Notes: a model not told the origin generated them from the sequence alone. A DNA stretch of 64,000 nucleotides from Sphingobium sp. Z007 (GCF_900013425.1 NZ_FBXK01000005.1:2728001-2792000); one strand, 5' to 3'; counted from the first letter of the stretch, positions 17,452 through 27,837 are shown. Translations and numbers: made by a program.

Positions 17452-20400
17452 GTGAAAACATTTTCGAAGAGGGCACTATTGCGTGCCAGCGCCGCACCGG
17501 CGATTCTGGGCGCGTCGCTGATCGCGACGGCTGCGTTCGCACAGGACGCACCGCAGACGGCGGAAGCCGACGCAGGCGACACCATCATCGTCACCGGATC
17601 GCTGATCAAGAATCCGAACCTGGCGCGTTCGACCCCGGTCACCGCCACAACGGCCGACCAGATCGAACTGAAGCAGAACAACACCGCAGAAGATATTCTG
17701 CGTGAAATTCCGGGCATCGTCCCCAGCATCGGTTCGGCCGTCAACAACGGCAACGGCGGCGCGTCGTTCGTCAACCTGCGCGGCCTTGGCGAAAACCGCA
17801 ATATCGTGCTGCTGGATGGCAACCGCCTTGTGCCGGCCGGCCTCGACGGCATCTTCGATCTTAACAACGTCCCTGTCGAACGTGTCGACGTGCTGACCGG
17901 CGGTGCATCGACCACCTATGGCGCGGATGCCATTTCAGGTGTCGTCAACTTTGTCCTCAAGTCGGATTTCGCCGGCTTGGAAGGCAATGTATCGAACCAG
18001 ATCACCGAAGATGGTGACGGCAACTATTTCCGTGCCGACGTGACAATTGGCGCAAATTTTGACGACGGTCGCGGCAACGTGGTGTTCTCCGTCGGCTATC
18101 AGCAGTCCGATCCAGTATATCAGGGCAGCCGTTCCTTCTCGCGCGATCAGGTTGATTCTTACAGCGTTGGCGGCTCCGGCACTGCCACTCCGTCGCGCTT
18201 CGGCGGTATCAGCACCACGGGTCGTGATGCCATCACCGCTGGTTGCAACGACGCGTCGCCAGATTTGGCTAACCCTGTTGCTTGCGTAACCAATGCGCAA
18301 GGGACGCGCCAGGTCACGGCCGACGGCACTGGTTTCCGCCCGACATCAGCTTTCGATTCGTTCAACTTCAACCCTTACAACGTATTCCAGACGCCGTTCG
18401 AACGGTTCAATATGTTCGGGTCGGCACGGTACGAAGTCAGCGATGCCGTTGAAGTCTACACGCGCGGCATCTTCTCTAAGAATACCGTTAAGACGATCAT
18501 CGCGCCGTCCGGTGCGTTCGGCATCGCCGTCAATGTCCCGCTCAGCAACCCGTACCTGACGGCTGCCCAGCGCAATGCCTTCTGCGCATTCGACGTCAAT
18601 CCTGGCGTTGGATACCAGGCGCGCTTCAGCCAAGCCGAATGCGATGCGGCCGCTCTGGCCACCAACCCCAACGACGCGGCCTATCGTGAAGTCGGCGCTG
18701 GCGGTTTCACCCCCTTCGATATCAATGGTGACGGCGTCCTGGGCACGGATGACGATGGCAATGTGACCGAAGGGTACAACCCCAATCCGCAAGCTACGCT
18801 GAACCGTCGTTCCACCGAACTTGGTCCCCGTGTTTCGGAGTTCACCACCACATTTTTTGACTATAAGATCGGCTTCCGCGGCGGTATCACCGACTCGATC
18901 GATTGGGATGTGTCGGGTTCTTACGGCGAGAGCGAGCAGATCCAAACTCAGAAGGGCTATTGGCTGAACAGCCGGGTCCGTCAGGCGTTGCTGTCCACCA
19001 GCACCGGCGAATGTCTCGATACGTCGAACGGATGCGTTCCGTTGAACGCTTTTGGACGTGACGGCTCGATCACGTCTGCCATGAACGCTTTCCTAAATGC
19101 CAACAGCCAAGTGACAACCAAGACGTCGCTGGCGCAGGCGAAAGCCCTGATCAATGGTGACGTCGGCGTAGCATCGCCGTTCGCTAGCGATGCGATTGCG
19201 TTCGCAATTGGTGGCGAATATCGGAAATATCAGGCGTCGCAGGAATCCGATCTCCTTTCGCAGTCCGGTGATCTGGGCGGCGCAGGGGGTGCGGCTCCGA
19301 ACATCACCGGTGCCTACGACGTATATGAAGCCTTTGGCGAACTGGTCCTGCCTTTGGTTCAGGACAAGCCCTTCTTCCAGGACCTGACCCTGGAAGCCGG
19401 TATTCGCTACTCGGACTACAGCGTTCAGGGCGGCGCTGGCTACAATACGACCACGTGGAAGGTCGGCGGTAGCTGGACTCCGGTTGACGCCATCAAGTTC
19501 CGTGGCGGTTATAACCGTGCGGTTCGTGCGCCAAATATCGCTGAACTGTTCGCGCCGCTCAACACGCTGTTGACCAATCTTGGCGTTGACCCCTGCGCGG
19601 GATCAGCACCGGTGGGCAACGCAAATCTGGCAGCTATCTGCTTGGCTCAGGGCGCTCCGGCGTCGGCTATCGGTGCGATCACCAACGATCCTTCGGGCCA
19701 GGTCAACTACACCGGCGGCGGCAACCTTTCCGTTGGGCCGGAAACGTCGAACAGCTACACCGCTGGCGTCGTATTGCAGCCTTCGTTTATTCCTGGCTTC
19801 TCGGCCACGGCGGACTATTACAACATCAAGATCAAGGGAGCGATCACCTCGCCTACACCTGGCGACGCCATCGCAAACTGCTTCGGAAACATCACGGGTG
19901 CCAGCGCAAGCGATCCTGCCTGTACCGTTATCCGTCGTAACCCGGTTACCGGCGAACTATTCGGTGAAGCCGCAACCACCCCTGGTCTGTTCCTGCCGCT
20001 GTCCAATCTGGGTCGACTATCGACCGACGGCGTCGATTTCTCGGTCAATTACAACCGGGATATCGGCTTTGCCAAGTTGGGCCTGAGCCTGACCGGCAAC
20101 TGGACCAACAGCCAGAAGTTCCAGGCAACGCCAACGTCGCTCAATCGTGAGTGCGCCGGATATTATTCGGTCAACTGCGCATCGATCCAGCCCAAGTGGC
20201 AGTTCTCGCAGCGCACGACGCTCGGCTTTGAAAGCTTCGATATTTCGCTGCTGTGGCGCTATATCGACACGGTCAAGTTCGAACCCCAGCAGCTGGCGGA
20301 TGACATCGCTTCTGCCAACGCAACCTTCGCGGCAAGCGGTGATTGCGGCGATGCGGCTGGTGCCGATCCTGACGGTTGTGTGGTCGATCCGCAGTTCCGC

Positions 20401-20616
20401 AAGATCAAGGCTGAGCATTATTTCGATCTGACTGGCCGTTTCATGGTCAGCGACACGGTGACATTCACTCTGACCGTGCAGAACATGATGAACAACAAGC
20501 CCAAGGTAGTCGGAAATACGCTCGGCTCGACGACGTACAACAGCGGCAACGTCTATCCGTCGACCTACGACGCGCTGGGCCGCCGTTATGCCGCTTCGGT
20601 GAAGTTCCGCTTCTGA
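17452..20616 (+). CDS. TonB-dependent outer-membrane receptor
   Basis: A 1054-residue receptor with a GTG start and a Sec signal ending 'ATAAFAQD'. The TonB box region 'DTIIVTGSLIKN' near residue 45 is followed by the plug domain ('NNTAEDILREIPGIVPSIGS', 'VNLRGLGENRNIVLLDGNRL', 'VERVDVLTGGASTTYGADAI') and a long beta-barrel ending 'YAASVKFRF' with a terminal Phe, as expected for outer-membrane barrels. No N-terminal STN or carboxypeptidase-like extension is seen. The substrate is unknown; sphingomonads use this subfamily for carbohydrates, peptides or siderophores. Its codon use is slightly less GC-rich than its neighbours. A strong terminator follows. Confidence 0.95.
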   Translation: MKTFSKRALLRASAAPAILGASLIATAAFAQDAPQTAEADAGDTIIVTGSLIKNPNLARSTPVTATTADQIELKQNNTAEDILREIPGIVPSIGSAVNNGNGGASFVNLRGLGENRNIVLLDGNRLVPAGLDGIFDLNNVPVERVDVLTGGASTTYGADAISGVVNFVLKSDFAGLEGNVSNQITEDGDGNYFRADVTIGANFDDGRGNVVFSVGYQQSDPVYQGSRSFSRDQVDSYSVGGSGTATPSRFGGISTTGRDAITAGCNDASPDLANPVACVTNAQGTRQVTADGTGFRPTSAFDSFNFNPYNVFQTPFERFNMFGSARYEVSDAVEVYTRGIFSKNTVKTIIAPSGAFGIAVNVPLSNPYLTAAQRNAFCAFDVNPGVGYQARFSQAECDAAALATNPNDAAYREVGAGGFTPFDINGDGVLGTDDDGNVTEGYNPNPQATLNRRSTELGPRVSEFTTTFFDYKIGFRGGITDSIDWDVSGSYGESEQIQTQKGYWLNSRVRQALLSTSTGECLDTSNGCVPLNAFGRDGSITSAMNAFLNANSQVTTKTSLAQAKALINGDVGVASPFASDAIAFAIGGEYRKYQASQESDLLSQSGDLGGAGGAAPNITGAYDVYEAFGELVLPLVQDKPFFQDLTLEAGIRYSDYSVQGGAGYNTTTWKVGGSWTPVDAIKFRGGYNRAVRAPNIAELFAPLNTLLTNLGVDPCAGSAPVGNANLAAICLAQGAPASAIGAITNDPSGQVNYTGGGNLSVGPETSNSYTAGVVLQPSFIPGFSATADYYNIKIKGAITSPTPGDAIANCFGNITGASASDPACTVIRRNPVTGELFGEAATTPGLFLPLSNLGRLSTDGVDFSVNYNRDIGFAKLGLSLTGNWTNSQKFQATPTSLNRECAGYYSVNCASIQPKWQFSQRTTLGFESFDISLLWRYIDTVKFEPQQLADDIASANATFAASGDCGDAAGADPDGCVVDPQFRKIKAEHYFDLTGRFMVSDTVTFTLTVQNMMNNKPKVVGNTLGSTTYNSGNVYPSTYDALGRRYAASVKFRF

Positions 20617-20641
20617 TCCTGCGATCAGGCATGAAAAAGGG

Positions 20642-20673
20642 AGGGGCTGGTGGAAACACCGGCCCCTTTTTTT
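20642..20673 (+). terminator. Rho-independent terminator of the TonB receptor gene
   Basis: GGGGCTGGTG and CACCGGCCCC (20643-20652 and 20657-20666) pair around a GAAA tetraloop and are followed by seven T residues, 26 bases after the stop codon. Confidence 0.9.
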
Positions 20674-20710
20674 ATCGATGCGATGCGATGATTGCTGCGG
20701 GGGCGGGCGA

Positions 20711-21745
20711 TCAATCCAGCAGCGGGTTGGGTAAGCGCATCCTTATGCCGCCATTATCCGCCAGCACGCGCGCCCAATGGGCGACCTTCTCCACCTCTTC
20801 GCCATGGAGTTCCAGGCCGCGCCGTGCCTCCTGCGCGCGCTGGCCCGGCGCGAAATCGGCGCCGTCCTTGGCGTTACGCGTGAAGATCGGTCCGTTGACG
20901 ATGCCCGCGACCGCATCGTTATCCAGCGCCAGGCCGAACAGGCGGGCGAGCGCCGCGAGGCTGTCCCCCGGACGCGCCACCAGCGTTTCGCTGTCGAGCG
21001 TCGCCACCCGATCGCCCAGCTTCATCGCGATATCCTGAAACTGTCGCTGCTGCGCGAGCCAGCCGACGGCCGCGACCTGAATGTCGGTGAGGCCCAGATA
21101 CGCGTCCGGCGCGATGCCAAGCGGCGCCAGCATCCCTTCGCGCAGCAGCTTGCCGAACAGGTCGCGCACCCACAGCCGCCCCCACATGCCCTTGCGCGCG
21201 ATCGAGGCGAGATAGGCGTCGAGCGGGGCGTGAAGCAGGAGCGCGTGCGCCTGCGGCCGCAATCCCAATAGGGCGGGGATCAGCGGGTTGACGATGTTGG
21301 AGGGCTTTACCACCACCGCCTCACCCGGAGCGAAAGGCCGCGCGAGCAGGCGCAGGCCCTCATCCAGCACACGCGCGACATCCGGCCCTTTCGCGCCGCG
21401 ATGCCGCCAGCCGATCAGGTCGTTGAGCAGCACCGGCTCCTTCAACCCCATCGCCACGCCGGGATAGTCGAAGGCGGCGGCCAGCAGCGTCGAACAACAA
21501 TAGGCCGAGTGAAAGACGAAATGGATGGGCGCAGCAGCCGGCGCCTGCGCCATCGCATCGGCGCGGCGCAGCACCAGCGGGGCATCCGCCTCGCCCAGAT
21601 ACTCATCGGTCAGAAAAGGGAGCGCAGCATGGCGGGCGCGCGGGACGTGCCGCATGTGAAAGGCGTCATGGCCCGGATCATAGCGGTGGGCCAGCCATTC
21701 GGCGCTGCCCATAACGTCGCCGATTGGCGGAAGGGAAAGGGTCAT
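20711..21745 (-). CDS. Sulfotransferase-like P-loop protein, function unknown
   Basis: A 344-residue cytoplasmic protein with no signal peptide. 'IHFVFHSAYCCSTLLAAAFD' near residue 93 resembles the 5' phosphosulfate-binding loop of sulfotransferases, and later blocks ('AVVVKPSNIVNPLIP', 'DRVATLDSETLVARPGDSLA', then 'ALARLFG') match the general sulfotransferase fold pattern. It is divergent from the TPR/aspartyl-hydroxylase gene (47 bases between starts) and convergent with the TonB receptor. This trio is plausibly one functional unit, but no substrate can be named. Fold assignment is moderate. Confidence 0.65.
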   Translation of the reverse strand: MTLSLPPIGDVMGSAEWLAHRYDPGHDAFHMRHVPRARHAALPFLTDEYLGEADAPLVLRRADAMAQAPAAAPIHFVFHSAYCCSTLLAAAFDYPGVAMGLKEPVLLNDLIGWRHRGAKGPDVARVLDEGLRLLARPFAPGEAVVVKPSNIVNPLIPALLGLRPQAHALLLHAPLDAYLASIARKGMWGRLWVRDLFGKLLREGMLAPLGIAPDAYLGLTDIQVAAVGWLAQQRQFQDIAMKLGDRVATLDSETLVARPGDSLAALARLFGLALDNDAVAGIVNGPIFTRNAKDGADFAPGQRAQEARRGLELHGEEVEKVAHWARVLADNGGIRMRLPNPLLD

Positions 21746-21792
21746 GCCGCAGCTTTCGCACGGGTTTACGCAGCGGACAAGGCGGGGGGAAC

Positions 21793-23136
21793 ATGCCCCT
21801 CTTGCCAGCGCATCCGCTTGTGATAGCGATGATGCACAAGGAGCTGGGGCGCTTTATGGATGTGACGGTCGGACGTTTGTTGCAACAGGCCATCGAGGCG
21901 CGTCGGCAGGGCCGCGCCGCGGAGGCAGAGCGTATATTGGGGGCGGCGCTGGCGCGCCAGCCGGGGGAGCCGCAACTGCGCAACCTGTTGGGCCTGATCG
22001 CGCTGGATCGCGGCGATTTTGCCGCGGCACGCGCCCATTTCCAGGCCGCGGCGGAGGCTGATCCGGGCGAAGCGGCACTGTGGATGAACGTGGCGTCGGC
22101 CGAACGCGGGCTGGGCGCGGCGGAGGGCGAGCGCACGGCGCTCAACAAGGCGATCGCCATCGACCAGCGCAACCTGATGGCGCAGATCCGCATGGCGCAG
22201 TTGCAGCAACGGATGCACGAGGCGCAGGGCGCGGCTGACAGCTGGGCCAAGGTGCTGGCGCTGACGAGCGGCATGACCGACATCCCGCCCCCGTTGGCCG
22301 AGACGCTGGTTCAGGCGCGCCAGTTTGTCAGCGACCATCATGCCCGCTTCGCCGCCTTTGTCGAAACGAACCTGGCCGAGCAGTTGGGACAAGCCGACGC
22401 AGTAGCGAAACGCCGGTTTCAGGCCTGCCTGGACCGGGAGTTCGGACGCCGCACCATATATCAGAATCACTGCTCCGGCCTGCATTACCCTTTCCTCCCG
22501 GCCGACGAATTTTTCGATCGAGCCCATTTCCCCTGGATGGCGCAGTTGGAGGCGCAGACCGATGCGATCCGGGCCGAGTTTCTGGCGCTGATCGCCAGGG
22601 ATGGCGGCGTCGTTCGCCCCTATGTGCGGCAGGAGGCGGGGACGCCGGAGAATAAGTGGACGGCGCTGGACGGATCGCTTGATTGGGGCGCATCCTTCCT
22701 GTGGGAATATGGCGTGCGCAACGAAGCGGTCTGCGCCGCCTGTCCGCAGACGGTCGCGGCGCTGGAGGCGTTACCGCGCGCCGACATTCCCGGACGCGCG
22801 CCGTCCGCTTTCTTCTCGTTGCTCAAGCCCAAAAGCCGGATTCCCGCGCATACCGGCGTCACCAACAGCCGCGCCATCGTCCATCTGCCGCTGGTAGTGC
22901 CGCCGGGCTGCTTCTTTCGCGTCGGAGGCGAAACGCGGGCCTGGGAAGAAGGCGTCGCGTTCGCTTTCGACGACACGATCGAGCATGAAGCATGGAACGA
23001 GAGCGAGCATTTGCGCGCGGTGTTGATATTCGACGTGTGGAACCCGCATTTGTCGCTTGAAGAACAGCAATTATTGAAGCAATTCTATGCCACAGCCGAT
23101 GCGAGCAAGGCGAACGGCGTCCGCTCGACCATCTGA
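21793..23136 (+). CDS. TPR protein fused to aspartyl/asparaginyl beta-hydroxylase domain
   Basis: About 447 residues. The N-terminal 150 residues hold tetratricopeptide repeats ('GEPQLRNLLGLIALDRGDFA', 'AALWMNVASAERGLG'). The C-terminal 200 residues are an aspartyl/asparaginyl beta-hydroxylase (2-oxoglutarate/Fe(II)) domain: 'FFSLLKPKSRIPAHTGVTNS', 'AIVHLPLVVPPGCFFRVGGE', 'FAFDDTIEHEAWNESEHLRA', then 'VLIFDVWNPHL', with metal-binding His residues visible. GGGGGGAAC upstream supports the ATG at 21793; ATGs at 21829, 21832 and 21856 are alternatives. The hydroxylation target is unknown. Confidence 0.85.
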   Translation: MPLLPAHPLVIAMMHKELGRFMDVTVGRLLQQAIEARRQGRAAEAERILGAALARQPGEPQLRNLLGLIALDRGDFAAARAHFQAAAEADPGEAALWMNVASAERGLGAAEGERTALNKAIAIDQRNLMAQIRMAQLQQRMHEAQGAADSWAKVLALTSGMTDIPPPLAETLVQARQFVSDHHARFAAFVETNLAEQLGQADAVAKRRFQACLDREFGRRTIYQNHCSGLHYPFLPADEFFDRAHFPWMAQLEAQTDAIRAEFLALIARDGGVVRPYVRQEAGTPENKWTALDGSLDWGASFLWEYGVRNEAVCAACPQTVAALEALPRADIPGRAPSAFFSLLKPKSRIPAHTGVTNSRAIVHLPLVVPPGCFFRVGGETRAWEEGVAFAFDDTIEHEAWNESEHLRAVLIFDVWNPHLSLEEQQLLKQFYATADASKANGVRSTI

Positions 23137-23205
23137 TCGACGGCAGGCAGCAGGGTCCATGCGGAGAGGCGGGACCGGCCCGGCCGCCTTTCTGGGAGAT
23201 TATCA

Positions 23206-23463
23206 ATGCGTGTTTTGAAGACCATGATCGCCGCGGGCCTGTTCGCCATGGCAATGCCCGCGCTGGCGCAGGACAAGCCGAAACTGGACCGCAATGACCC
23301 CAACGCGACGCGATGCCGGCGCCTGGACGTGACCGGATCGCTGGTGCGCAAGGAACGTATCTGCAAGACCAACGCGGAATGGCGGGCGATCAGCGAGCAG
23401 CAGAATCGTGACGCCGACGATTTGATCACCCGCAGCCGCGCGGGCATGAACCCGAACGGCTGA
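23206..23463 (+). CDS. Small secreted protein, function unknown (paralogue-like to 11622)
   Basis: An 85-residue protein with a Sec signal (RVLKTMIAAGLFAMAMPALA-QDK). The mature part contains 'RCRRLDVTGSLVRKERICKT' and 'NAEW', matching the C-R-x-V-[ST]-GSL-x-R-C-[KR]-x-A-W pattern of the protein at 11622. GGGAG precedes the ATG. Both proteins have the two spaced cysteines. Function unknown. Confidence 0.75.
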   Translation: MRVLKTMIAAGLFAMAMPALAQDKPKLDRNDPNATRCRRLDVTGSLVRKERICKTNAEWRAISEQQNRDADDLITRSRAGMNPNG

Positions 23464-23484
23464 CGGCGGGCGGGTTGTCGGCCG

Positions 23485-23516
23485 ACAGGCCCCGCCGCTG
23501 ATGCGGCGAGGCCTGT
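23485..23516. terminator. Probable bidirectional terminator hairpin
   Basis: ACAGGCCcCGCCGC and GCGGCGaGGCCTGT pair around TGAT. The hairpin lies between the convergent small secreted protein gene and clpB. The flanking T/A runs are weak. Confidence 0.55.
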
Positions 23517-23520
23517 ATTG

Positions 23521-26100
23521 CTACGCAACCGTCAGCTTGAGCGCGCCGTCGCCATCCTCCACCCGCACCGTCGATCCGTCCGGCACTTCGCCGCGCAGGA
23601 TGAGGTCGGCGAGCGGGTCTTGCAGATAACGCTGCACCGCGCGCTTCAACGGCCGTGCGCCATAGACGGGGTCGTAACCGACACGACCGAGCCAGGCCCG
23701 CGCCTCATCGGTGAGATCGAGCAGGATCTTGCGATCCTTGAGCAGCTTGCCGATGCGCGCGACCTGAATGTCCACGATCGGCGCCATATGGGCGGCGCCC
23801 AGGCGGTGGAACAGGATGACTTCGTCCAGCCGGTTGAGAAATTCGGGGCGGAAATGGCCGCGCACAATCTCCATCACCTGCGGTTCGACCTTCTCCACCG
23901 GCTCGTCATCGGCGAGGCCCGTGAGATACTGGCTGCCCAGGTTCGACGTCAGGACGATGATCGTGTTGGTGAAATCGACCGTGCGCCCCTGCCCGTCGGT
24001 CAGGCGGCCGTCGTCCAGCACCTGAAGCAGGATGTTGAACACGTCGCCATGTGCCTTTTCGACCTCATCGAACAGGACGACCTGATAGGGACGACGGCGG
24101 ACGGCTTCGGTCAGGACGCCGCCTTCCTCATAGCCGACATAGCCCGGAGGGGCGCCGATCAGCCGGGCGACGCTGTGCTTCTCCATGAACTCGCTCATGT
24201 CGATGCGCACCATCGCGCTGTCGTCGTCGAACAGGAAGCCGGCAAGCGCCTTGGTCAGCTCGGTCTTGCCGACGCCGGTGGGGCCAAGGAAGAGGAAGGA
24301 GCCGAGCGGGCGGTTGGGGTCTTGCAGGCCCGCACGACTGCGGCGCACTGCAGTCGCTACGGCTTTCACCGCTTCGGCCTGGCCAATGACCCGCTTGCCC
24401 AGCGTCTCTTCCATCGCCAATAGCTTCTCGCGCTCGCCGGTCAGCATCCGCTCGACCGGGATGCCGGTCCAGCGGGCGACGACGCCGGCAATGTCCTCCG
24501 CCGTCACTTCCTCGCGCAGCATCGCACCTTCCGACGCGGTTTCGGCTTCTGCGAGGCGCTTTTCGAGCGCGGGAATGCTGCCGTAGGACAGTTCGCTCAT
24601 CTTCGCGAGGTCGCCCGCGCGCTGGGCCTGCTCCAGTTCAAGCCGGGCGGCGTCGAGTTGCTCCTTGATCTTCGCTTCGCCGGCGATCTTGTCCTTTTCC
24701 GCCTGCCAGCGCTGGGTCAGCGATGCAGATTGCTCCTCCAGATTAGCAAGGTCTTCCTCCAGCGTGGTCAGGCGGTCCGCCGACGCCTTGTCAGATTCCT
24801 TTTTCAGCGCCTCCCGCTCGATCTTGAGCTGGATGATGCGGCGGTCGAGATTTTCGATCTCTTCGGGCTTGGATTCGACTTCCATGCGCAGCCGGGACGC
24901 GGCCTCGTCCATCAGGTCGATCGCCTTGTCGGGCAGGAAACGGTCGGTGATATAGCGGTTGCTGAGCGTCGCTGCGCTGACGAGCGCGCCGTCGGTGATG
25001 CGGACGCCGTGGTGGAGTTCGTATTTTTCCTTCAGGCCGCGCAGGATGCTGATCGTGTCCTCGACCGTCGGTTCGCCGACGAAGACGGGCTGGAAGCGGC
25101 GCTGGAGCGCGGGGTCTTTTTCGACATATTTGCGATATTCGTCGAGCGTGGTCGCGCCGATGCAATGGAGTTCGCCGCGAGCAAGAGCGGGCTTGAGCAG
25201 ATTGCCCGCATCCATCGCGCCTTCGCTTTTGCCCGCGCCGATCAGCGTGTGCATCTCGTCGATGAACAGGACAATATGGCCTTCAGCGGCTTTTACTTCA
25301 TCAAGGACGCCTTTCAGACGCTCCTCGAACTCGCCACGATATTTGGCGCCCGCGATCAGGCTACCCATGTCGAGCGCCATCAGGGTGCGGTCTTTCAGCG
25401 TATCGGGCACGTCGCCATTGGCGATGCGCAGCGCAAGGCCCTCGGCGATCGCGGTCTTGCCGACGCCGGGGTCGCCGATCAGAACCGGGTTGTTCTTGGT
25501 GCGGCGGGCGAGGATCTGGATCGTGCGACGGATTTCCTCGTCACGGCCGATGACCGGGTCAAGCTTGCCCGCGCGTGCCGCTTCAGTCAGGTCGCGGGCG
25601 AATTTCTTGAGTGCGTCATAGCGATCTTCCGCGCCCGCCGTGTCGGCGCTGCGGCCCTGGCGCAGGCTGTTGATCGCGGCGTTGAGCGCTTCGGGCTTTA
25701 CGCCTGCGGCGGCGAGCGCTTTGCCAGCGGTCGTCGTGGTGGCGAGGGTGAGGGCGAGCAGCAGGCGTTCGACAGTGACGAAACTGTCGCCTGCTTTCTG
25801 CGCGACCTGTTCGGCGCTGTCGAGGACACGGACTGCGTCATTGTCCAGGCCGGGGGTCTGCTGCGCGCCAGACCCGGAGACGGCGGGCACCTTGGCGAGC
25901 GCGGCGTCGGTGTCGCGCAGCGCGACTTGCGCCGAACCGCCCGCCGCCTTGATGAGGCCGGACGCCATGCCCTCGCTGTCTTCCAGCAGGGCCTTTAACA
26001 GATGTTCCGGGCCGATCCGCTGATGGCTCATGCGGATCGCGACGGTCTGCGCCGATTGCAGGAAGCCCTTGGCGCGGTCGGTGAATTTTTCGAGGTTCAT
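23521..26100 (-). CDS. clpB: ATP-dependent disaggregase ClpB
   Basis: An 859-residue AAA+ chaperone, normal ClpB length. The N-terminus '[20 protein letters not shown]' is family-typical. There are two nucleotide-binding domains with Walker A motifs '[15 protein letters not shown]' near residue 209 and '[16 protein letters not shown]' near residue 605, separated by the coiled-coil M domain ('[20 protein letters not shown]'). ClpB works with DnaK to rescue aggregated proteins. The start at 26100 is chosen over in-frame upstream codons because of the family N-terminus. Confidence 0.98.
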   Translation of the reverse strand: MNLEKFTDRAKGFLQSAQTVAIRMSHQRIGPEHLLKALLEDSEGMASGLIKAAGGSAQVALRDTDAALAKVPAVSGSGAQQTPGLDNDAVRVLDSAEQVAQKAGDSFVTVERLLLALTLATTTTAGKALAAAGVKPEALNAAINSLRQGRSADTAGAEDRYDALKKFARDLTEAARAGKLDPVIGRDEEIRRTIQILARRTKNNPVLIGDPGVGKTAIAEGLALRIANGDVPDTLKDRTLMALDMGSLIAGAKYRGEFEERLKGVLDEVKAAEGHIVLFIDEMHTLIGAGKSEGAMDAGNLLKPALARGELHCIGATTLDEYRKYVEKDPALQRRFQPVFVGEPTVEDTISILRGLKEKYELHHGVRITDGALVSAATLSNRYITDRFLPDKAIDLMDEAASRLRMEVESKPEEIENLDRRIIQLKIEREALKKESDKASADRLTTLEEDLANLEEQSASLTQRWQAEKDKIAGEAKIKEQLDAARLELEQAQRAGDLAKMSELSYGSIPALEKRLAEAETASEGAMLREEVTAEDIAGVVARWTGIPVERMLTGEREKLLAMEETLGKRVIGQAEAVKAVATAVRRSRAGLQDPNRPLGSFLFLGPTGVGKTELTKALAGFLFDDDSAMVRIDMSEFMEKHSVARLIGAPPGYVGYEEGGVLTEAVRRRPYQVVLFDEVEKAHGDVFNILLQVLDDGRLTDGQGRTVDFTNTIIVLTSNLGSQYLTGLADDEPVEKVEPQVMEIVRGHFRPEFLNRLDEVILFHRLGAAHMAPIVDIQVARIGKLLKDRKILLDLTDEARAWLGRVGYDPVYGARPLKRAVQRYLQDPLADLILRGEVPDGSTVRVEDGDGALKLTVA

Positions 26101-26128
26101 GTGTGTCCCCATGGATAAGATGGTGACG

Positions 26129-26156
26129 ATGTAGTGTTGCTCAAAAACCACACAAG
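26129..26156 (-). promoter_or_regulatory. Candidate heat-shock promoter of clpB
   Basis: On the complement, CTTGTG and CTACAT are 16 bases apart, about 30 bases upstream of the clpB start. This resembles RpoH promoters (CTTG-type -35 with an AT-rich -10). The assignment is based on gene identity and weak motifs. Confidence 0.3.
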
Positions 26157-26175
26157 GGGCGGGTGGTGATTATCC

Positions 26176-27837
26176 TTATCGGGTCGCCTTTTCCGCCTGC
26201 GGGGCGAAGAGGTCACCGAAGAAGTCCTTCGCGAACCAGCGCGGCGGCGCGTCGCCGTCCGCCATGGCGCGGGTGATGCGGTAATTGGCCTCTGCAAAGC
26301 GCGCGCCGGCGGCCCAGTCGATCTTTTGCGTCATGTCGTCGCCGGGATGGTGATAAGCGCCGCCCAGAAAGTCACCCCACGCCTTTTCGCCGCCATTGGC
26401 ATAGCCGGTCGCGAGGAAGACGGCGGGTACGCCCTGCTTCACGAACATATAATGGTCGGAGCGCACGAAGATGCTTTCCTGCGGCATCGGATCGGGGGAG
26501 AGCTTCACGCCCATGGGCGCGACCGCCTTGGCCACGATCGGCCCCAGGGTGGAATGGTCCGCGCCGAAGGCGATGAGATCGGTGAAGGGATAGAGCAACA
26601 ACGGCATGTCAAGATCGACATTACCGACGATCTGCCTGACCGGGACGCTGGGATGGCGGGCATAATAGTCGGCACCCAGCAGCCCCTTTTCCTCTGCGGT
26701 GGAGGCGAGGAAGATGATCGAGCGGCGCGGTTTGTCCGGCGCCTGCGCCATAGCGCGGGCGACCTCCAACATGGTCGCGATGCCGGCGCCATTGTCCAGC
26801 GCGCCATTGTTGATCCGGTCCTTATCGGCTGCGTCGCCGGGCTTGGCGGCACTGACGCCGATATGGTCGAGATGGGCGGACAGGACGACATATTCGTCTT
26901 TAAGCTTGGGGTCGCTACCGGGCAGGATGGCCACGACATTGGGACTGCTGACACGCTGGCTGACCGTGTCGGCCTTGATCGTCACGCTGGTCTTGAGCGC
27001 GAAACCCTTCGGCTTGCCGCCCACCTTGTCGGCAGTCTTGCGGATCGCGGCGATGGTCGCGGGCGCACCGGCGAACACGGCCTGCGCCGCGGGGTCGTTG
27101 AGCATGGCGGCGGCGCGCAGGCCCGGCGCGGCGTTGAACGGCACGCCTTCGGGCGAAACCCAGGTGAAGTCGGGTTCGTCGGCGAATTGCACCATCCGCG
27201 CCCAGGGACGCGCCTTGGCCGACTGGAGCGTGTTGAGCGCGATCATGCCGATCGCGCCATGGGATTCGGCGATCTTCCCCTTGGTCGCGGAGAGGTGCGC
27301 GCCCTCCTCGCTCGGCAGCCCCTTGGGATAGCCGCGCAGGGTGACGACGATTTTTCCCTTCACGTCGAGGCCGGCATAGTCGTTGAGGCCAAGCCGCGCA
27401 TTTTCAAGGCCATAGCCAACGAAAACGAGCGGCGCGGTGACGTCAAGATGCGGTTGGTCGGCGTTGATGCCGATGATGACGTCGCCGGCGTGGGTGAAGC
27501 TTTTCGCACCGGCGGGGCTGGTGACGGTCAGCGTGGCGGGCGTCTTGCCAAATTCGGTTTTCTGGAATGTGATGCGCTGGAGCCAGCTGACCCCATTTGC
27601 ATCGGTGTCGCCGGCGGGTTTCAGGCCGAGGGCGTCAAACTGGCTGGCGACGTAGCGGGCGGCGATCTCATGCCCTTCGCTGCCGGTGTCGCGGCCTTTC
27701 AACAGATCATCGGCGAGAAATTCGACATGGGCGCGCATGGCGGCGGGGGTGAAGACCGGGTCGGCGGCGCTCTGGGCCGGGAGGGCGGCGGGCAGGAGCA
27801 GCGCCGTCATGGCAATAAGGGAGAGGGGGCTTCGCAT
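26176..27837 (-). CDS. Exported M28-family metallopeptidase with PA domain
   Basis: A 553-residue protein with a Sec signal (MRSPLSLIAMTALLLPAALP-AQS). A protease-associated domain in the middle ('VFVGYGLENARLGLNDYAGL', 'GKIVVTLRG') interrupts an M28 aminopeptidase domain with zinc-ligand motifs 'VVLSAHLDHIG', 'NGALDNGAGIATMLEVARA', 'FLASTAEEKGLLGADYYAR' and 'VRSDHYMFVKQGVPA'. It probably degrades peptides in the periplasm or outside the cell. It lies 75 bases upstream of clpB on the same strand. Confidence 0.92.
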   Translation of the reverse strand: MRSPLSLIAMTALLLPAALPAQSAADPVFTPAAMRAHVEFLADDLLKGRDTGSEGHEIAARYVASQFDALGLKPAGDTDANGVSWLQRITFQKTEFGKTPATLTVTSPAGAKSFTHAGDVIIGINADQPHLDVTAPLVFVGYGLENARLGLNDYAGLDVKGKIVVTLRGYPKGLPSEEGAHLSATKGKIAESHGAIGMIALNTLQSAKARPWARMVQFADEPDFTWVSPEGVPFNAAPGLRAAAMLNDPAAQAVFAGAPATIAAIRKTADKVGGKPKGFALKTSVTIKADTVSQRVSSPNVVAILPGSDPKLKDEYVVLSAHLDHIGVSAAKPGDAADKDRINNGALDNGAGIATMLEVARAMAQAPDKPRRSIIFLASTAEEKGLLGADYYARHPSVPVRQIVGNVDLDMPLLLYPFTDLIAFGADHSTLGPIVAKAVAPMGVKLSPDPMPQESIFVRSDHYMFVKQGVPAVFLATGYANGGEKAWGDFLGGAYHHPGDDMTQKIDWAAGARFAEANYRITRAMADGDAPPRWFAKDFFGDLFAPQAEKATR

